DNA of 64,000 nt from Chryseobacterium sp. VAUSW3 (GCF_002205795.1 NZ_NIUY01000002.1:186001-250000); one strand, 5' to 3'. Positions 15,474-25,122 are shown, numbered from the stretch's first letter. Program-made: numbers and translations. The notes: generated from the sequence alone by a model not told the origin.

Positions 15474-18257
15474 TTAAAGTTTTTCCAGCAAAAATTTACC
15501 GGTATGCGATTTTTTATTTTTCACCAAATCTTCCGGAGTTCCCGAAAATACTACTTCTCCGCCATATTTTCCGGCTTCCGGGCCAATATCTATGATAAAA
15601 TCGGCGGATTTTATAATATCTGGCTGATGTTCAATCACAATCACTGAATGTCCTAACTCAATCAGAGCCTGAAGCGAGGTAAGTAATTTATTGATGTCGT
15701 GGAAGTGCAGACCGGTGGATGGTTCATCGAATATAAATAGGGTTTTGTCTGTCGTGACGCCTTTCACAAGAAATGAGGCCAGTTTTACACGCTGAGCTTC
15801 TCCGCCGGATAGGGTAGATGAACTCTGTCCCAACTGCAGATAGCCTAAGCCTACTTCCTGCAAAGGTTTCAGTTTGGTGACGATTTTCATTTCATTGTTT
15901 TCGGTGAAAAATTCCAGAGCTTCATCCACGGTCATGTGCAGAATGTCGGAAATGTTTTTTTCATCGAATTTAATTTCAAGGATTTCGTTTTTGAAGCGTG
16001 TGCCTTTACAGGTTTCACATTCCAGTTCGATATCAGCCATAAACTGCATGGATACGTTAATTACGCCTTCGCCTTTGCAGTCATCACACCTTCCGCCATC
16101 CACGTTGAATGAAAAATGTTTCGGTTTCAGTCCCTGAATTTTTGCCAATTTTTGCTTTGAAAATAAATCCCGGATATCGTCATAAGCTTTTAAATACGTC
16201 ACAGGATTTGAACGTGATGATTTACCGATTGGGTTTTGGTCGATCAGTTCAATGTTTTTAATGAGTTTCTTGGGAAATTCAACCGAATCGTAATCTCCTT
16301 TTTTGCCGCCCATTCCCAACTGAACCTGAATTTCGTTCGTAAGAACTTCTTTCATTAAAGTCGATTTTCCGGAACCGGAAACTCCTGATATCACCACCAG
16401 ATTTTCCAGCGGAATATCTACATCAATGTTTTTTAAATTATTTTGTCTTGCTCCTTTGATTTGTATAAATTCTTTGGCTTTTCGGCGTTTTTCAGGAACT
16501 TTAATTTCAAGTTTTCCGGTGAGATATTGTGCGGTAAGCGAGTCTGAATTTTTAAGTTCTTTAAAATCCCCTGCAAAAACCAGTTCGCCGCCAAGATAAC
16601 CTGCTTCCGGGCCGATATCGATGATGTAATCTGCGGCTTTCATCACGTCTTCATCATGTTCTACCACAATCACGGTATTTCCTAAATCTCTAAGGTTTTT
16701 TAGTACTTCAATCAGGTTTTCGGTGTCGCGGGAATGCAGTCCAATCGAAGGTTCGTCGAGAATATAAATGGAACCCACAAGTGAACTTCCCAAACTTGTT
16801 GCCAAATTAATTCGCTGGCTTTCACCACCTGAAAGCGTGTTCGAAGTTCTGTTGAGCGTTAAATAACCAAGTCCTACTTTTTCAAGAAATTCGAGTCTTG
16901 TTGTAATTTCATAAAGCAGTCTTTTTGCAATTTCTGCGTCATGTTTACTGAGTTTCAGTGATTTTATGAGCGGTAAAAGTTCATCCAGAGGCATCTCGAT
17001 CATCGACTGTATATTGTGTCCGTCGATTTTTACCCATTTTGTTTCTTCACGCAGACGCAACCCTTCGCAGGTCGGGCAAAGTGTTTTTCCTCGGAATCTG
17101 GAAAGCATCACGCGGTACTGAATTTTGTACAGATTTTCTTCCAGCATTTTGAAGAAACTGTTGATTGATGGGAAGTTTCTGCTATTGTCGCCTTTCCAGA
17201 GATAGTTTTTCTGGTCTTTTGTGAGCTGATAATAAGGTTTATGAACCGGAAAATCTTTAGCTTTTTTAATAAAGTCTTTTTTCCATTCGCTCATGCTTTC
17301 ACCTTTCCAGCTTGCTACAGCATCTTCAAAAACCGACAAGTTTTTATTCGGAACGACCAAATCCTCATCAATGCCTATTACTTTTCCGTAACCTTCGCAT
17401 TCTGGGCAGGCTCCGTACGGATTATTGAAACTGAAAAAATGAACATTCGGTTCCATGAACTCCATACCGTCGAGCTCAAATTTGTTTGAAAATTCGGTGA
17501 CTTTTCCGCTTTCTGTGTTTTTAAGAGAACAATATCCATGTCCTTCGTAGAATGCCATCTGGATAGAATCTGCCAATCTTTGCAGGAAACTTTCGTTTTC
17601 TTCATAACTGAAACGGTCGATCACGAGAAAGATTTCCATGTCTTTTTCCGGAATAAATCCGAAACTTTCCAAATCTTCAATTCCCGCTACGTTTCCATTG
17701 ATTTCGAGACGGGTAAAACCTGATACTTTCAGTGTTTTAAGATGCTCTGAAAACTTAGAAACCTCAAAATGTAGGGGGCTTCTTAAAAGGAAAATTTGAT
17801 TCTCTGATTTTTGAATGAAATCAATCACATCGCTTACAGAATCTTTTTTTACTTCGTCGCCTGAAACTGGTGAAAACGTGCGTCCGATTCTGGCAAAAAG
17901 AAGTTTCAGGTAATCATAAACTTCGGTTGAAGTACCTACCGTTGACCGCGGATTCGAAGAAATAACTTTCTGCTGAATGGCGATTGACGGTGCAAGACCT
18001 TTAATGTCATCAACTTTTGGCTTTTCGAGTTTGCCTAAAAATTGCCTGGCATACGAACTCAGACTTTCCACATATCTGCGTTGTCCTTCTGCATAAATCG
18101 TGTCGAAAGCAAGCGAGGACTTTCCGCTTCCCGAAACCCCTGTAATTACAATTAGTTTGTTTTTAGGAAGCAGAACATCAATTTGTTTCAGGTTATTCAG
18201 ATGTGCGTTTTTTACGAAAATCTGTTTTTTAATATCAATATCTGTAGTTGTGGTCAT
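15474..18257 (-). CDS. uvrA: Excinuclease ABC subunit UvrA
   Basis: This 927-residue double ABC ATPase finds DNA lesions with UvrB in nucleotide excision repair. The two Walker A motifs are GVSGSGKSSLAFD (about 40) and GVSGSGKSTL (about 630). Both ABC signatures (NTLSGGESQRINLA and STLSGGEAQRVKLA) and the IFDEPSTGLH Walker B are present. The second zinc module (CDDC ... CETC) is intact. In the first zinc module only one pair (ACPEC) is seen, because the expected upstream CxxC is replaced by a stretch around NKFELDG. Bacteroidetes often carry two UvrA paralogues, and this may be the divergent one. Confidence 0.92.
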   Translation of the reverse strand: MTTTTDIDIKKQIFVKNAHLNNLKQIDVLLPKNKLIVITGVSGSGKSSLAFDTIYAEGQRRYVESLSSYARQFLGKLEKPKVDDIKGLAPSIAIQQKVISSNPRSTVGTSTEVYDYLKLLFARIGRTFSPVSGDEVKKDSVSDVIDFIQKSENQIFLLRSPLHFEVSKFSEHLKTLKVSGFTRLEINGNVAGIEDLESFGFIPEKDMEIFLVIDRFSYEENESFLQRLADSIQMAFYEGHGYCSLKNTESGKVTEFSNKFELDGMEFMEPNVHFFSFNNPYGACPECEGYGKVIGIDEDLVVPNKNLSVFEDAVASWKGESMSEWKKDFIKKAKDFPVHKPYYQLTKDQKNYLWKGDNSRNFPSINSFFKMLEENLYKIQYRVMLSRFRGKTLCPTCEGLRLREETKWVKIDGHNIQSMIEMPLDELLPLIKSLKLSKHDAEIAKRLLYEITTRLEFLEKVGLGYLTLNRTSNTLSGGESQRINLATSLGSSLVGSIYILDEPSIGLHSRDTENLIEVLKNLRDLGNTVIVVEHDEDVMKAADYIIDIGPEAGYLGGELVFAGDFKELKNSDSLTAQYLTGKLEIKVPEKRRKAKEFIQIKGARQNNLKNIDVDIPLENLVVISGVSGSGKSTLMKEVLTNEIQVQLGMGGKKGDYDSVEFPKKLIKNIELIDQNPIGKSSRSNPVTYLKAYDDIRDLFSKQKLAKIQGLKPKHFSFNVDGGRCDDCKGEGVINVSMQFMADIELECETCKGTRFKNEILEIKFDEKNISDILHMTVDEALEFFTENNEMKIVTKLKPLQEVGLGYLQLGQSSSTLSGGEAQRVKLASFLVKGVTTDKTLFIFDEPSTGLHFHDINKLLTSLQALIELGHSVIVIEHQPDIIKSADFIIDIGPEAGKYGGEVVFSGTPEDLVKNKKSHTGKFLLEKL

Positions 18258-18275
18258 GACTAAAATTAAAGCTCA

Positions 18276-18283
18276 CAAAATTA
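18276..18283 (-). promoter_or_regulatory. -7 promoter element of uvrA
   Basis: TAATTTTG on the minus strand is a perfect TAnnTTTG match ending 18 bases before the uvrA ATG. Confidence 0.5.
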
Positions 18284-18473
18284 CGGATTTTTTCACCGAA
18301 AATGCTGAGAACATTCTTTTTAAATCATGTTAATTGTGAAATAAGAATTCAAATATCAGCACATCTTCGAGCATGCATCTGTTAATTTATATATGAAAAA
18401 TATTGAATTATCATGATTTTCCTAACTAATATTTGTCATAAAAATTGCGTTCTTTTTTTGTTGAGTTGTTATT

Positions 18474-18576
18474 TATATTTGCCGCTTATTTTACTGTAAC
18501 TAATCATAAATGCACTGTTTTCTGTTCTTTTTATGATTGTTGTTTTCATTGTAAACCATATCAAAATTTAATAAAA
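18474..18576 (+). promoter_or_regulatory. Promoter and leader of the TonB-dependent receptor gene
   Basis: TATATTTG at 18474-18481 is a perfect -7 element. The leader of about 90 bases to the GTG at 18577 holds a nine-base perfect inverted repeat, AATCATAAA (18502-18510) and TTTATGATT (18530-18538), with a 19-base loop. It is too short for a cobalamin riboswitch. The rest of the divergent intergenic region from 18284 to 18473 is AT-rich with no recognised site. Confidence 0.5.
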
Positions 18577-20385
18577 GTGAAAAAAATAGTTTTAAGTATT
18601 TTGCTCGTAGGAAACATTCTGCAGTTTGCTGCCCAATCAAAAGAAAGCGAAATTGACGAAGTAAATATCCAGGGGAAATTTCTTACGCTTCCCGTAAAAA
18701 AGGTGAATGAAAACGTAACGGTAATCCGTCGCGAACAAATTATAAACTCGCCAGCCAAAAGTGTTGAAGAAGTTTTGGCTCAGTTTACTGGTTTTGATAT
18801 CCGCCGAAGAGGCGGTAACGGCGTTCAGGCAGATATTTCTTTGCGTGGCAGCAGTTTCGAGCAGGTTCTTATCTTGGTGAACGGGATCCGGATGAGTGAT
18901 TCGCAAACCGGACATAATTCAATGAATCTTCCGTTCGATCTGGCTTCAGTAGAAAGAATTGAAGTTATAAAAGGTCCGTCAGCACGAAGTTTTGGGCAAA
19001 ATGCGTACGCTGGCGTTGTAAACATCATTACAAAGACAAGCGATGAGGAAAAAGTAATTGTTTCCGCTAACGGCGGAGATTTTGGAACCTATTCTTTAGG
19101 AGTAGGCGCAAACTTTGGGAGTCCGAAAATTTCCAATTTTATCCAGGTGAATACTTCGTCATCGGAAGGATACCGCTATAATACCGATTATAAAATCAAC
19201 AATGTTTATTACCAGAATGAAATTGCACTGCAAAACGGAAATTTGAAATTTCAGGCCGGTATTCAGGAAAAGAAATTTGGGGCGAATGGGTTTTATGCTT
19301 CACCAAATGCCAAAGATCAGTATGAGGAAACGCAGGCGTCGATTGTAAGTTTGGGGCTTAACCAGAATTTCAGTAATTTTAAATTCAATTCAAATATCTA
19401 CTGGAGAAGAGGGCAGGATATGTACGAATATGTCCGCAACAGACCCGAAATCTACAGAAACATGCACATTGGGAACAACATTGGTTTTGAAGCCAACGGA
19501 ACCTATCATTCCGGCTTGGGAAATACTGGTTTGGGAGTGGAACTGCGCAAAGAATTTTTGGCAAGCAATAATCTTGGACATCGCGAGCGGTTTATTACTC
19601 AACTTTTCCTGGAGCATCACTTTTCTTTCATTCAGAATAAACTAAACATTTCTCCCGGAGTTTTGTGGGCCAATTATGCAGAAGAAGGAAACTTTTTCTA
19701 CCCAGGTTTGGATGTAGGATTTGATATTACAGAAAACCATAAAATCTACGGAAACATCGCTAAAGTCAACAGGATTCCAACTTTTACCGATTTGTATTAT
19801 GTGAGCAAGACGGAGGCAGGAAATCCCGATTTGAAGCCCGAACATGCTTTGGCTGCAGAATTGGGTTACCGTTATCAGCAAAATAATTTTGTCGGAAAAA
19901 TAAGCGGTTTCCTCAGAAATTCAAATAATTCGATCGACTGGGTGAAACAAAATACAAATGACATCTGGAAAGCAGAGAATATCGGCGAAATCGATACAAA
20001 AGGTTTTGAGATTGAACTGGGCCAGCATTTTGATTCGTTTGTGAAATCTTATTCAGTAGGATATACATTTCTTGAAAGTAAAAACAGCCAGCCTGAACAT
20101 TTGATCTCAAGATACGTGATGGAGAATCTTAAACATCAGTTTGTTGGGAAACTGGAGAACCGTTTTCTTAAGCATTTCACAAGTCAGCTCATTTACCGGT
20201 ACAATGAAAGGGTAACAACAGGCAGTTACCAGACTTTAGATGAAAAACTAAGTTATGATTTCCGGAATTTGAATCTGTACGTTTTAATCAACAATATCAC
20301 CAATTCCGATTATACCGAAACATTCGGGATTCCGATGCCGAAACGCTGGTTTCATGTAGGTTTTACGTATAAAATTGCACTTTAA
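18577..20385 (+). CDS. TonB-dependent outer-membrane receptor
   Basis: This is an outer-membrane beta-barrel with an N-terminal plug, driven by TonB for substrate uptake. The GTG at 18577 is chosen because it gives a proper signal peptide (VKKIVLSILLVGNILQFAAQ) and lies downstream of the promoter. The longest frame, from a TTG at 18445, would start upstream of the -7 element. The plug motifs are visible: IINSPAKSVEEVLAQFTGFDIRRRGG, LRGSSFEQVLILVNGIRM and ERIEVIKGPSA. The protein, about 602 residues, ends in a barrel strand with an aromatic near the terminus (WFHVGFTYKIAL). Its small size and BtuB-like plug suggest a cobalamin or siderophore-type ligand, but the substrate is unproven. Confidence 0.9.
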   Translation: MKKIVLSILLVGNILQFAAQSKESEIDEVNIQGKFLTLPVKKVNENVTVIRREQIINSPAKSVEEVLAQFTGFDIRRRGGNGVQADISLRGSSFEQVLILVNGIRMSDSQTGHNSMNLPFDLASVERIEVIKGPSARSFGQNAYAGVVNIITKTSDEEKVIVSANGGDFGTYSLGVGANFGSPKISNFIQVNTSSSEGYRYNTDYKINNVYYQNEIALQNGNLKFQAGIQEKKFGANGFYASPNAKDQYEETQASIVSLGLNQNFSNFKFNSNIYWRRGQDMYEYVRNRPEIYRNMHIGNNIGFEANGTYHSGLGNTGLGVELRKEFLASNNLGHRERFITQLFLEHHFSFIQNKLNISPGVLWANYAEEGNFFYPGLDVGFDITENHKIYGNIAKVNRIPTFTDLYYVSKTEAGNPDLKPEHALAAELGYRYQQNNFVGKISGFLRNSNNSIDWVKQNTNDIWKAENIGEIDTKGFEIELGQHFDSFVKSYSVGYTFLESKNSQPEHLISRYVMENLKHQFVGKLENRFLKHFTSQLIYRYNERVTTGSYQTLDEKLSYDFRNLNLYVLINNITNSDYTETFGIPMPKRWFHVGFTYKIAL

Positions 20386-20455
20386 AGCTTTAAATTTCAG
20401 AAGCATGAAAATTGGCAGTCTGTATTATATTTTATTAATATTCAGATAATTATTT

Positions 20456-20463
20456 TAATTTTG
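20456..20463 (+). promoter_or_regulatory. -7 promoter element of the DUF2490 gene
   Basis: TAATTTTG matches TAnnTTTG perfectly and ends four bases before the ATG at 20468, so the predicted transcript is nearly leaderless. Confidence 0.5.
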
Positions 20464-20467
20464 CGGG

Positions 20468-21184
20468 ATGAAAAACAAAGTATATTTCATTATTATTTTT
20501 CTTTTATCTTTCTCGGCAAACGCGCAGCAGGAGCATGTTTCGAGTTTTAATGCCTTAACGGTAACCTATAAATTTCATCCGAAATTTTTTCTTTATGCTG
20601 AAGGCCAACTGCGCGGGATTGAAGATTTTTCTTATCCCGATTACTATGAAATTAAAGGAGGAGTAGGTTATAATCTTACAAAAAATCACAAGCCGTTTAT
20701 CGGTATTGGGCGCTACGGAAATTACAAAAACCATGTTATGGATAAAGAAGAATTCCGGGTTTGGCTGCAGGATGTGATCGATCTGAAATCTGGCAAATTC
20801 AAATTTGAAAACCGTTTCCGAGCCGAAAAAAGCTGGTTTTATGAGCCGTTGAAAGACGTGCATTCCGACAGAATCAGGCTCAGGTACAGGCTTAATATTT
20901 CAGTTCCTCTCAATGCTGATACGGTAAAACCAGGGACTGTTTTTGCAAATGCTTACGACGAAGTTTTCTTTGTAACTACAGAAAAACCTTTGTTTGCAAG
21001 AAACAGGGTTTATGGAGGTTTTGGCTACCAAATCGATGAAAATTTAGGGATTGCGACCGGTTACCTCTGGCAAAGGGAATTTGCCCAGTCCGGTAACAAA
21101 AATCTGCACTTTCTCTATCTCGCACTGAACATTACGATTGACGGTTCCGACGATAAAGACTATCAATTCCCGGGGGCTGACTAA
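20468..21184 (+). CDS. DUF2490 family outer-membrane beta-barrel protein
   Basis: This 238-residue protein has a signal peptide ending near ANAQ (residue 19). Alternating hydrophobic/polar strands rich in Tyr, Arg and Phe follow (VTYKFHPKFFLYAEGQLRG, KFKFENRFRAEKSWFYEP, RIRLRYRLNISVPL), the pattern of DUF2490 outer-membrane barrels. The function of that family is not established. It lies 82 bases after the receptor gene with its own promoter, so a shared function is possible but not shown. Confidence 0.8.
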   Translation: MKNKVYFIIIFLLSFSANAQQEHVSSFNALTVTYKFHPKFFLYAEGQLRGIEDFSYPDYYEIKGGVGYNLTKNHKPFIGIGRYGNYKNHVMDKEEFRVWLQDVIDLKSGKFKFENRFRAEKSWFYEPLKDVHSDRIRLRYRLNISVPLNADTVKPGTVFANAYDEVFFVTTEKPLFARNRVYGGFGYQIDENLGIATGYLWQREFAQSGNKNLHFLYLALNITIDGSDDKDYQFPGAD

Positions 21185-21252
21185 TGTTGATAACTTTTAA
21201 CCGAATTGCTTCTTAATTACAAAGTTTGTTTCCTTTTTTTGCTTCAAATTCA

Positions 21253-21260
21253 TATATTTG
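21253..21260 (+). promoter_or_regulatory. -7 promoter element of dnaN
   Basis: TATATTTG is a perfect -7 element, predicting a leader of about 63 bases. The leader contains AACG-CTTG-CGTT at 21282-21293, a small stem closed by G-C over a CTTG tetraloop. Confidence 0.5.
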
Positions 21261-21326
21261 TCAAAATAATTTTTTATATGTAACGCTTGCGTTCCATTTG
21301 TCCTTTTTTAAAATAAATATATCCAA

Positions 21327-22457
21327 ATGAAATTTATTGTTGCAAGTGGGGAATTACAGAAAGCATTGAACACCGTAAGTGGAGTGATTTCAAGTTCCCA
21401 GTCAAGACCAATTCTTGAAAATTACCTGTTTGAAATCGAAGAAAACAATCTTAAAATAACTGCTTCCGACGGCGAAACTACTTTGGTAACTTTACTGGAA
21501 GTAAAATCTGATGATACCGGTAAATTCGCAGTTCCTGCCAAGATTTTTCAGGATTTCGTGAAAACCTATGGTGAGCAGCCTTTAACTTTATCGGTGAAGG
21601 ATTCCGAAGACGGAAACGGGTCACTGCTTGAAATTTTAGATGAAAAAGACAATTTCGCCGTAGCACTTGATAATGCTGAAGATTATCCCGAATTACCAGA
21701 ATTTGATGCGTCACAAAGCGTAAAAATTTCTGCCGGAGTTCTTAGCGAAGCCCTTACCAACACTCTTTTTGCAACAAGCAACGATTCCCTCAGACCTGTA
21801 ATGACTGGCGTTCTGTTTCAGTTTAAAGAAGACGAAACCAATTTTGTTTCTACAGATTCTCACCGTTTGGTGGTGTATAAAAGAACAGATTTAATCAATC
21901 CTGAACCGATAGAATTCATTATGCCGAAAAAACCATTGGCAATCTTCAAAAATATTCTTGCGAATTCCAATGAAGATGTTACGATTGAATTCAACGAGAA
22001 CATGGCGAAATTCACTTTCGGAAACAATACCTGGATCTGTAGACTGATCGATGGTAAATACCCGAATTATACCGCGGTAATTCCAAAAGAAAATCCAAAT
22101 GTATTAACCATCAACAGAAATCTTTTGCTCAGCTCTATCCGCCGGGCTTCCATCATGTCGAATAAATCGACAAATCAGGTGAGATTCAAACTTTCCGGAA
22201 ATATTCTTCACCTTCATGCAGAAGATACAGAGTATGCAAACAAAGCAGATATGCAGATTCCGTGTGATTATAATGGTGAAGATATCAACATCGGTTTCAG
22301 TTCTAAATTTTTAACTGAAATGCTTTCAGTATTAGTTTCCGATGATATTACCATGAAAATGTCGCAACCCAACAGACCTGGAATCATTGAGCCGGTAGAT
22401 GGTTTGGATGCTGAAGAAAATATCCTGATGCTTTCAATGCCGGTAATCGGGATGTAA
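21327..22457 (+). CDS. dnaN: DNA polymerase III beta subunit (sliding clamp)
   Basis: This 376-residue protein is the usual length for a beta clamp. It contains three successive clamp domains with the typical start MKFIVASGELQKALNTVSGVI and an internal FATSNDSLRPVMTGVLFQF. The C-terminus is the family form EENILMLSMPVIGM, close to the MPMRL-type end. It encircles DNA and tethers the replicative polymerase encoded 10 kb to the left. It is not next to dnaA or recF here, as is common outside the classical dnaA-dnaN arrangement. Confidence 0.95.
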   Translation: MKFIVASGELQKALNTVSGVISSSQSRPILENYLFEIEENNLKITASDGETTLVTLLEVKSDDTGKFAVPAKIFQDFVKTYGEQPLTLSVKDSEDGNGSLLEILDEKDNFAVALDNAEDYPELPEFDASQSVKISAGVLSEALTNTLFATSNDSLRPVMTGVLFQFKEDETNFVSTDSHRLVVYKRTDLINPEPIEFIMPKKPLAIFKNILANSNEDVTIEFNENMAKFTFGNNTWICRLIDGKYPNYTAVIPKENPNVLTINRNLLLSSIRRASIMSNKSTNQVRFKLSGNILHLHAEDTEYANKADMQIPCDYNGEDINIGFSSKFLTEMLSVLVSDDITMKMSQPNRPGIIEPVDGLDAEENILMLSMPVIGM

Positions 22458-22479
22458 GTTGAAGATAAAAACAATATCA

Positions 22480-22517
22480 ATTGAGATTTGAAATTTTTCA
22501 GATCTCAATTTTTTTTT
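22480..22517 (+). terminator. Terminator of dnaN
   Basis: ATTGAGAT (22480-22487) pairs with ATCTCAAT (22502-22509). An inner TGAA/TTCA extension is possible, and a run of nine T follows. Confidence 0.8.
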
Positions 22518-22590
22518 AACCTGCAAAATCACGATATTTGCAAACTTATTGGGGGATAAATTCAATCCCTGAATTTCAAATTATTACCGC

Positions 22591-24993
22591 ATGAAAATTT
22601 CGAATAACTGGCTCAAAGATTATATTAAAACCGATTTAAAAACCGATAAAATTGGAGAATATCTTACCGATATCGGACTGGAAGTAGAAGGGATAGAAAA
22701 ATATGAAGCCGTAAAAGGCAGTCTTGCCGGAATTGTCGTGGGTAAAGTTCTTACCTGCGAGCAACATCCTAATGCTGATAAACTAAAAAAAACTACCGTT
22801 GATGTTGGAAGCGGAAAAATTCTGACCATTGTTTGTGGTGCACCAAATGTTGCTGCCGGACAGACCGTTCCGGTTGCCGTGGTAGGAACGCCAATATATA
22901 CAAAAGATGGTAATTCCTTTGAAATAAAAGAAGCAAAAATCCGCGGAGAAGTTTCTCAGGGAATGATTTGCGCCGAAGACGAACTTGGTCTGAGCGATGA
23001 TCATGGCGGAATTATGATCCTCGATGAAACAAAATACGAAGTAGGGAAGAACTTTGCAGATTACTTTGATCTTGCTACGGACGAAGTTTATGAAATCGGT
23101 TTAACGCCAAACAGAACCGATGCAATGTCGCACTACGGAGTTGCAAGAGATTTAAATGCTTTTCTGACTTCAAATCAAATGAAAGCTGATTTCGAGAAAG
23201 TAACCTCAAAACCATTGGATATTGAAGGAAGTACAGATTTTCAGCTTGAAGTTGAGGATTCGGCATTATGTCCGAGGTATATTGGCGCAGTAATCGAAAA
23301 TGTACAAGTTGCCGACTCGCCGCAGTGGTTACAACACCGCCTTAAAGCGATAGGGTTAAGTCCAATTAATAATATTGTTGATATTACGAATTACATTCTC
23401 CACGGTTTCGGCCAGCCACTGCACGCCTTTGATGCCGGTAAAATTACCGGTAAAAAAGTGAAGGTTGGAGTAAATCCTGAAGGAACCAAATTCACCACTT
23501 TAGACGGTGTAGAAAGAACTTTGAACGGTTCCGAAATCATGATTAAAGACGGCGAAAACAACCCGATGTGCATTGCGGGAGTTTTTGGCGGCCAGAATTC
23601 GGGAGTTTCTGAGAAGACCACCACAATATTTTTGGAAAGTGCATATTTTAATCCGGTTGCGGTTAGGAAAGGCGCCAAATTCCATGGTCTTAATACCGAC
23701 GCTTCCTTCCGTTTCGAGCGTGGGGTAGATCCTAACAGTACCAGAACTGCAATTACGCACGCCATTAAAATGATCGAGGAGATTGCCGGTGGGAAAATGA
23801 CCGGTGGACTTTTGGAACATTATCCGGAAAAAATACAGAATAATTATGTAATTCTAAGATTTTCCAAAGTTGACCAGATTTTGGGAACCATCATGCACCG
23901 TGAAAAAATCAAGGAAATTTTGAAATCGCTTGATATTGAAATTTTAAATGAAATTCAAAACGGTCTGGAGATTTCCGTTCCTGCTTACAGAGCTGATGTT
24001 ACAAGAGAAATTGATGTGATTGAAGAGATTCTGAGAATCTACGGTTATAATAAAATCGATTCTCCGCAGAAGATCTCTTTTACGCCTGTGAAACTTAGTT
24101 TCGATGATCAGGATGCTCTGGAAAATTCCTGGGCGAGAACTTTACAGAGTAACGGCTTCAACGAAGTAATGAACAATTCGCTTACTTCTGTTAAAGACGA
24201 GACCGATGCAGTAAAACTCCTCAATCCACTGAGCGGTGATTTGGCGTTTATGAGGAAATCATTATTGGAAGGACTTCTGGAGAATGCCGACTATAACATC
24301 AAAAGAAAAAACCAGGACATCAAATTCTTTGAACTGGGCAAGATTTATCATAAAAAAGAAAAATACGAGGAAAGAAAGCAGCTGGCAATATTGGTTTCGG
24401 GAAGAAATTCCGCCGAAAACTGGTTGCAGCCAAAATCTGCTACAGATTTCTATTATCTTAAATCTTACGTAAAAATTCTTTTTGATAAACTGAATCTTGA
24501 TATCGAAGAGAAACCTTTGGAAGATTCGCGATTTTCTGATGCGCTGGAACTGGCTTCAAACGGCAGAATTCTTGCCAGAGTAGGCAAAGTTTCTCCGGAA
24601 TTGCTGAAAGATGCCGACATCAGTCAGGAGTGTTTTTACGCAGAAATAGAGTTGGAGACTTGCCAGGAACTTCGTTCGAAAGGCAATCTGAAATTTGTAG
24701 ACATTCCAAAATTCAATAAAATAAGAAGAGATTTAGCGTTGCTGATTGATAAAGAAATATCTTACGCTGAACTGTACAAAGCAGCGAAGAAAAATCCATC
24801 GAAATATCTGAAAAACATCAATCTTTTTGATGTGTATGAAGGTAAAAATCTTCCGGAAAACAAGAAATCTTATGCGATGAGTTTCGAACTTTTAAATGAA
24901 GAAAAAACTTTGGAAGAGAAAGAGATTACAGAAGTGATGAATTCGCTAATCAAGACTTTCCAGAAACAATTCTCAGCAGAATTAAGATCTTAA
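22591..24993 (+). CDS. pheT: Phenylalanine-tRNA ligase beta subunit
   Basis: This 800-residue protein is the beta chain of the heterotetrameric PheRS. The N-terminal domain begins MKISNNWLKDYI and is followed by an EMAP-type tRNA-binding domain (about 40-155, with HPNADKLKKTTVDVG). The B3/B4 editing region follows (NIVDITNYILHGFGQPLHAFD), then the B5 domain, the catalytic-like core, and the C-terminal anticodon-binding ferredoxin fold (KFNKIRRDLALLID). pheS is not adjacent, unlike the pheST operons of many bacteria. The leader contains a small stem near 22553-22569 (GGGAT/ATCCC). Confidence 0.95.
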   Translation: MKISNNWLKDYIKTDLKTDKIGEYLTDIGLEVEGIEKYEAVKGSLAGIVVGKVLTCEQHPNADKLKKTTVDVGSGKILTIVCGAPNVAAGQTVPVAVVGTPIYTKDGNSFEIKEAKIRGEVSQGMICAEDELGLSDDHGGIMILDETKYEVGKNFADYFDLATDEVYEIGLTPNRTDAMSHYGVARDLNAFLTSNQMKADFEKVTSKPLDIEGSTDFQLEVEDSALCPRYIGAVIENVQVADSPQWLQHRLKAIGLSPINNIVDITNYILHGFGQPLHAFDAGKITGKKVKVGVNPEGTKFTTLDGVERTLNGSEIMIKDGENNPMCIAGVFGGQNSGVSEKTTTIFLESAYFNPVAVRKGAKFHGLNTDASFRFERGVDPNSTRTAITHAIKMIEEIAGGKMTGGLLEHYPEKIQNNYVILRFSKVDQILGTIMHREKIKEILKSLDIEILNEIQNGLEISVPAYRADVTREIDVIEEILRIYGYNKIDSPQKISFTPVKLSFDDQDALENSWARTLQSNGFNEVMNNSLTSVKDETDAVKLLNPLSGDLAFMRKSLLEGLLENADYNIKRKNQDIKFFELGKIYHKKEKYEERKQLAILVSGRNSAENWLQPKSATDFYYLKSYVKILFDKLNLDIEEKPLEDSRFSDALELASNGRILARVGKVSPELLKDADISQECFYAEIELETCQELRSKGNLKFVDIPKFNKIRRDLALLIDKEISYAELYKAAKKNPSKYLKNINLFDVYEGKNLPENKKSYAMSFELLNEEKTLEEKEITEVMNSLIKTFQKQFSAELRS

Positions 24994-25012
24994 AAAATTA
25001 TTAAAACAGTAC

Positions 25013-25041
25013 AAAAGCATCTCGTTTGTAGATGCTTTTTT
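25013..25041 (+). terminator. Terminator of pheT
   Basis: AAAAGCATCT (25013-25022) pairs with AGATGCTTTT (25030-25039) around a seven-base loop, followed by more T. Confidence 0.85.
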
Positions 25042-25096
25042 TATGCTTCAGAAACAATAATTCTTCTTTATAGAGGTTAAATAAATATTATTTACT

Positions 25097-25104
25097 TAAA
25101 TTTG
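25097..25104 (+). promoter_or_regulatory. -7 promoter element of the META lipoprotein gene
   Basis: TAAATTTG is a perfect match ending 18 bases before the ATG. The short leader is purine-rich (AAAGAAG) just before the start. Confidence 0.5.
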
Positions 25105-25122
25105 ATAAAATAAATAAAGAAG

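Noticed and set aside
18371-18378. GCATGCAT as another copy of the fad operator
   Set aside because: Only the central eight bases match. The flanking ACT/AGT arms that define the operator are missing.
18445-18576. N-terminal extension of the TonB receptor
   Set aside because: It starts at a TTG upstream of the -7 element and would put Cys-rich non-signal sequence ahead of a proper signal peptide.
22553-22569. Attenuator in the pheT leader
   Set aside because: The GGGAT/ATCCC stem is only five pairs, with no T-run or phenylalanine-rich leader peptide.
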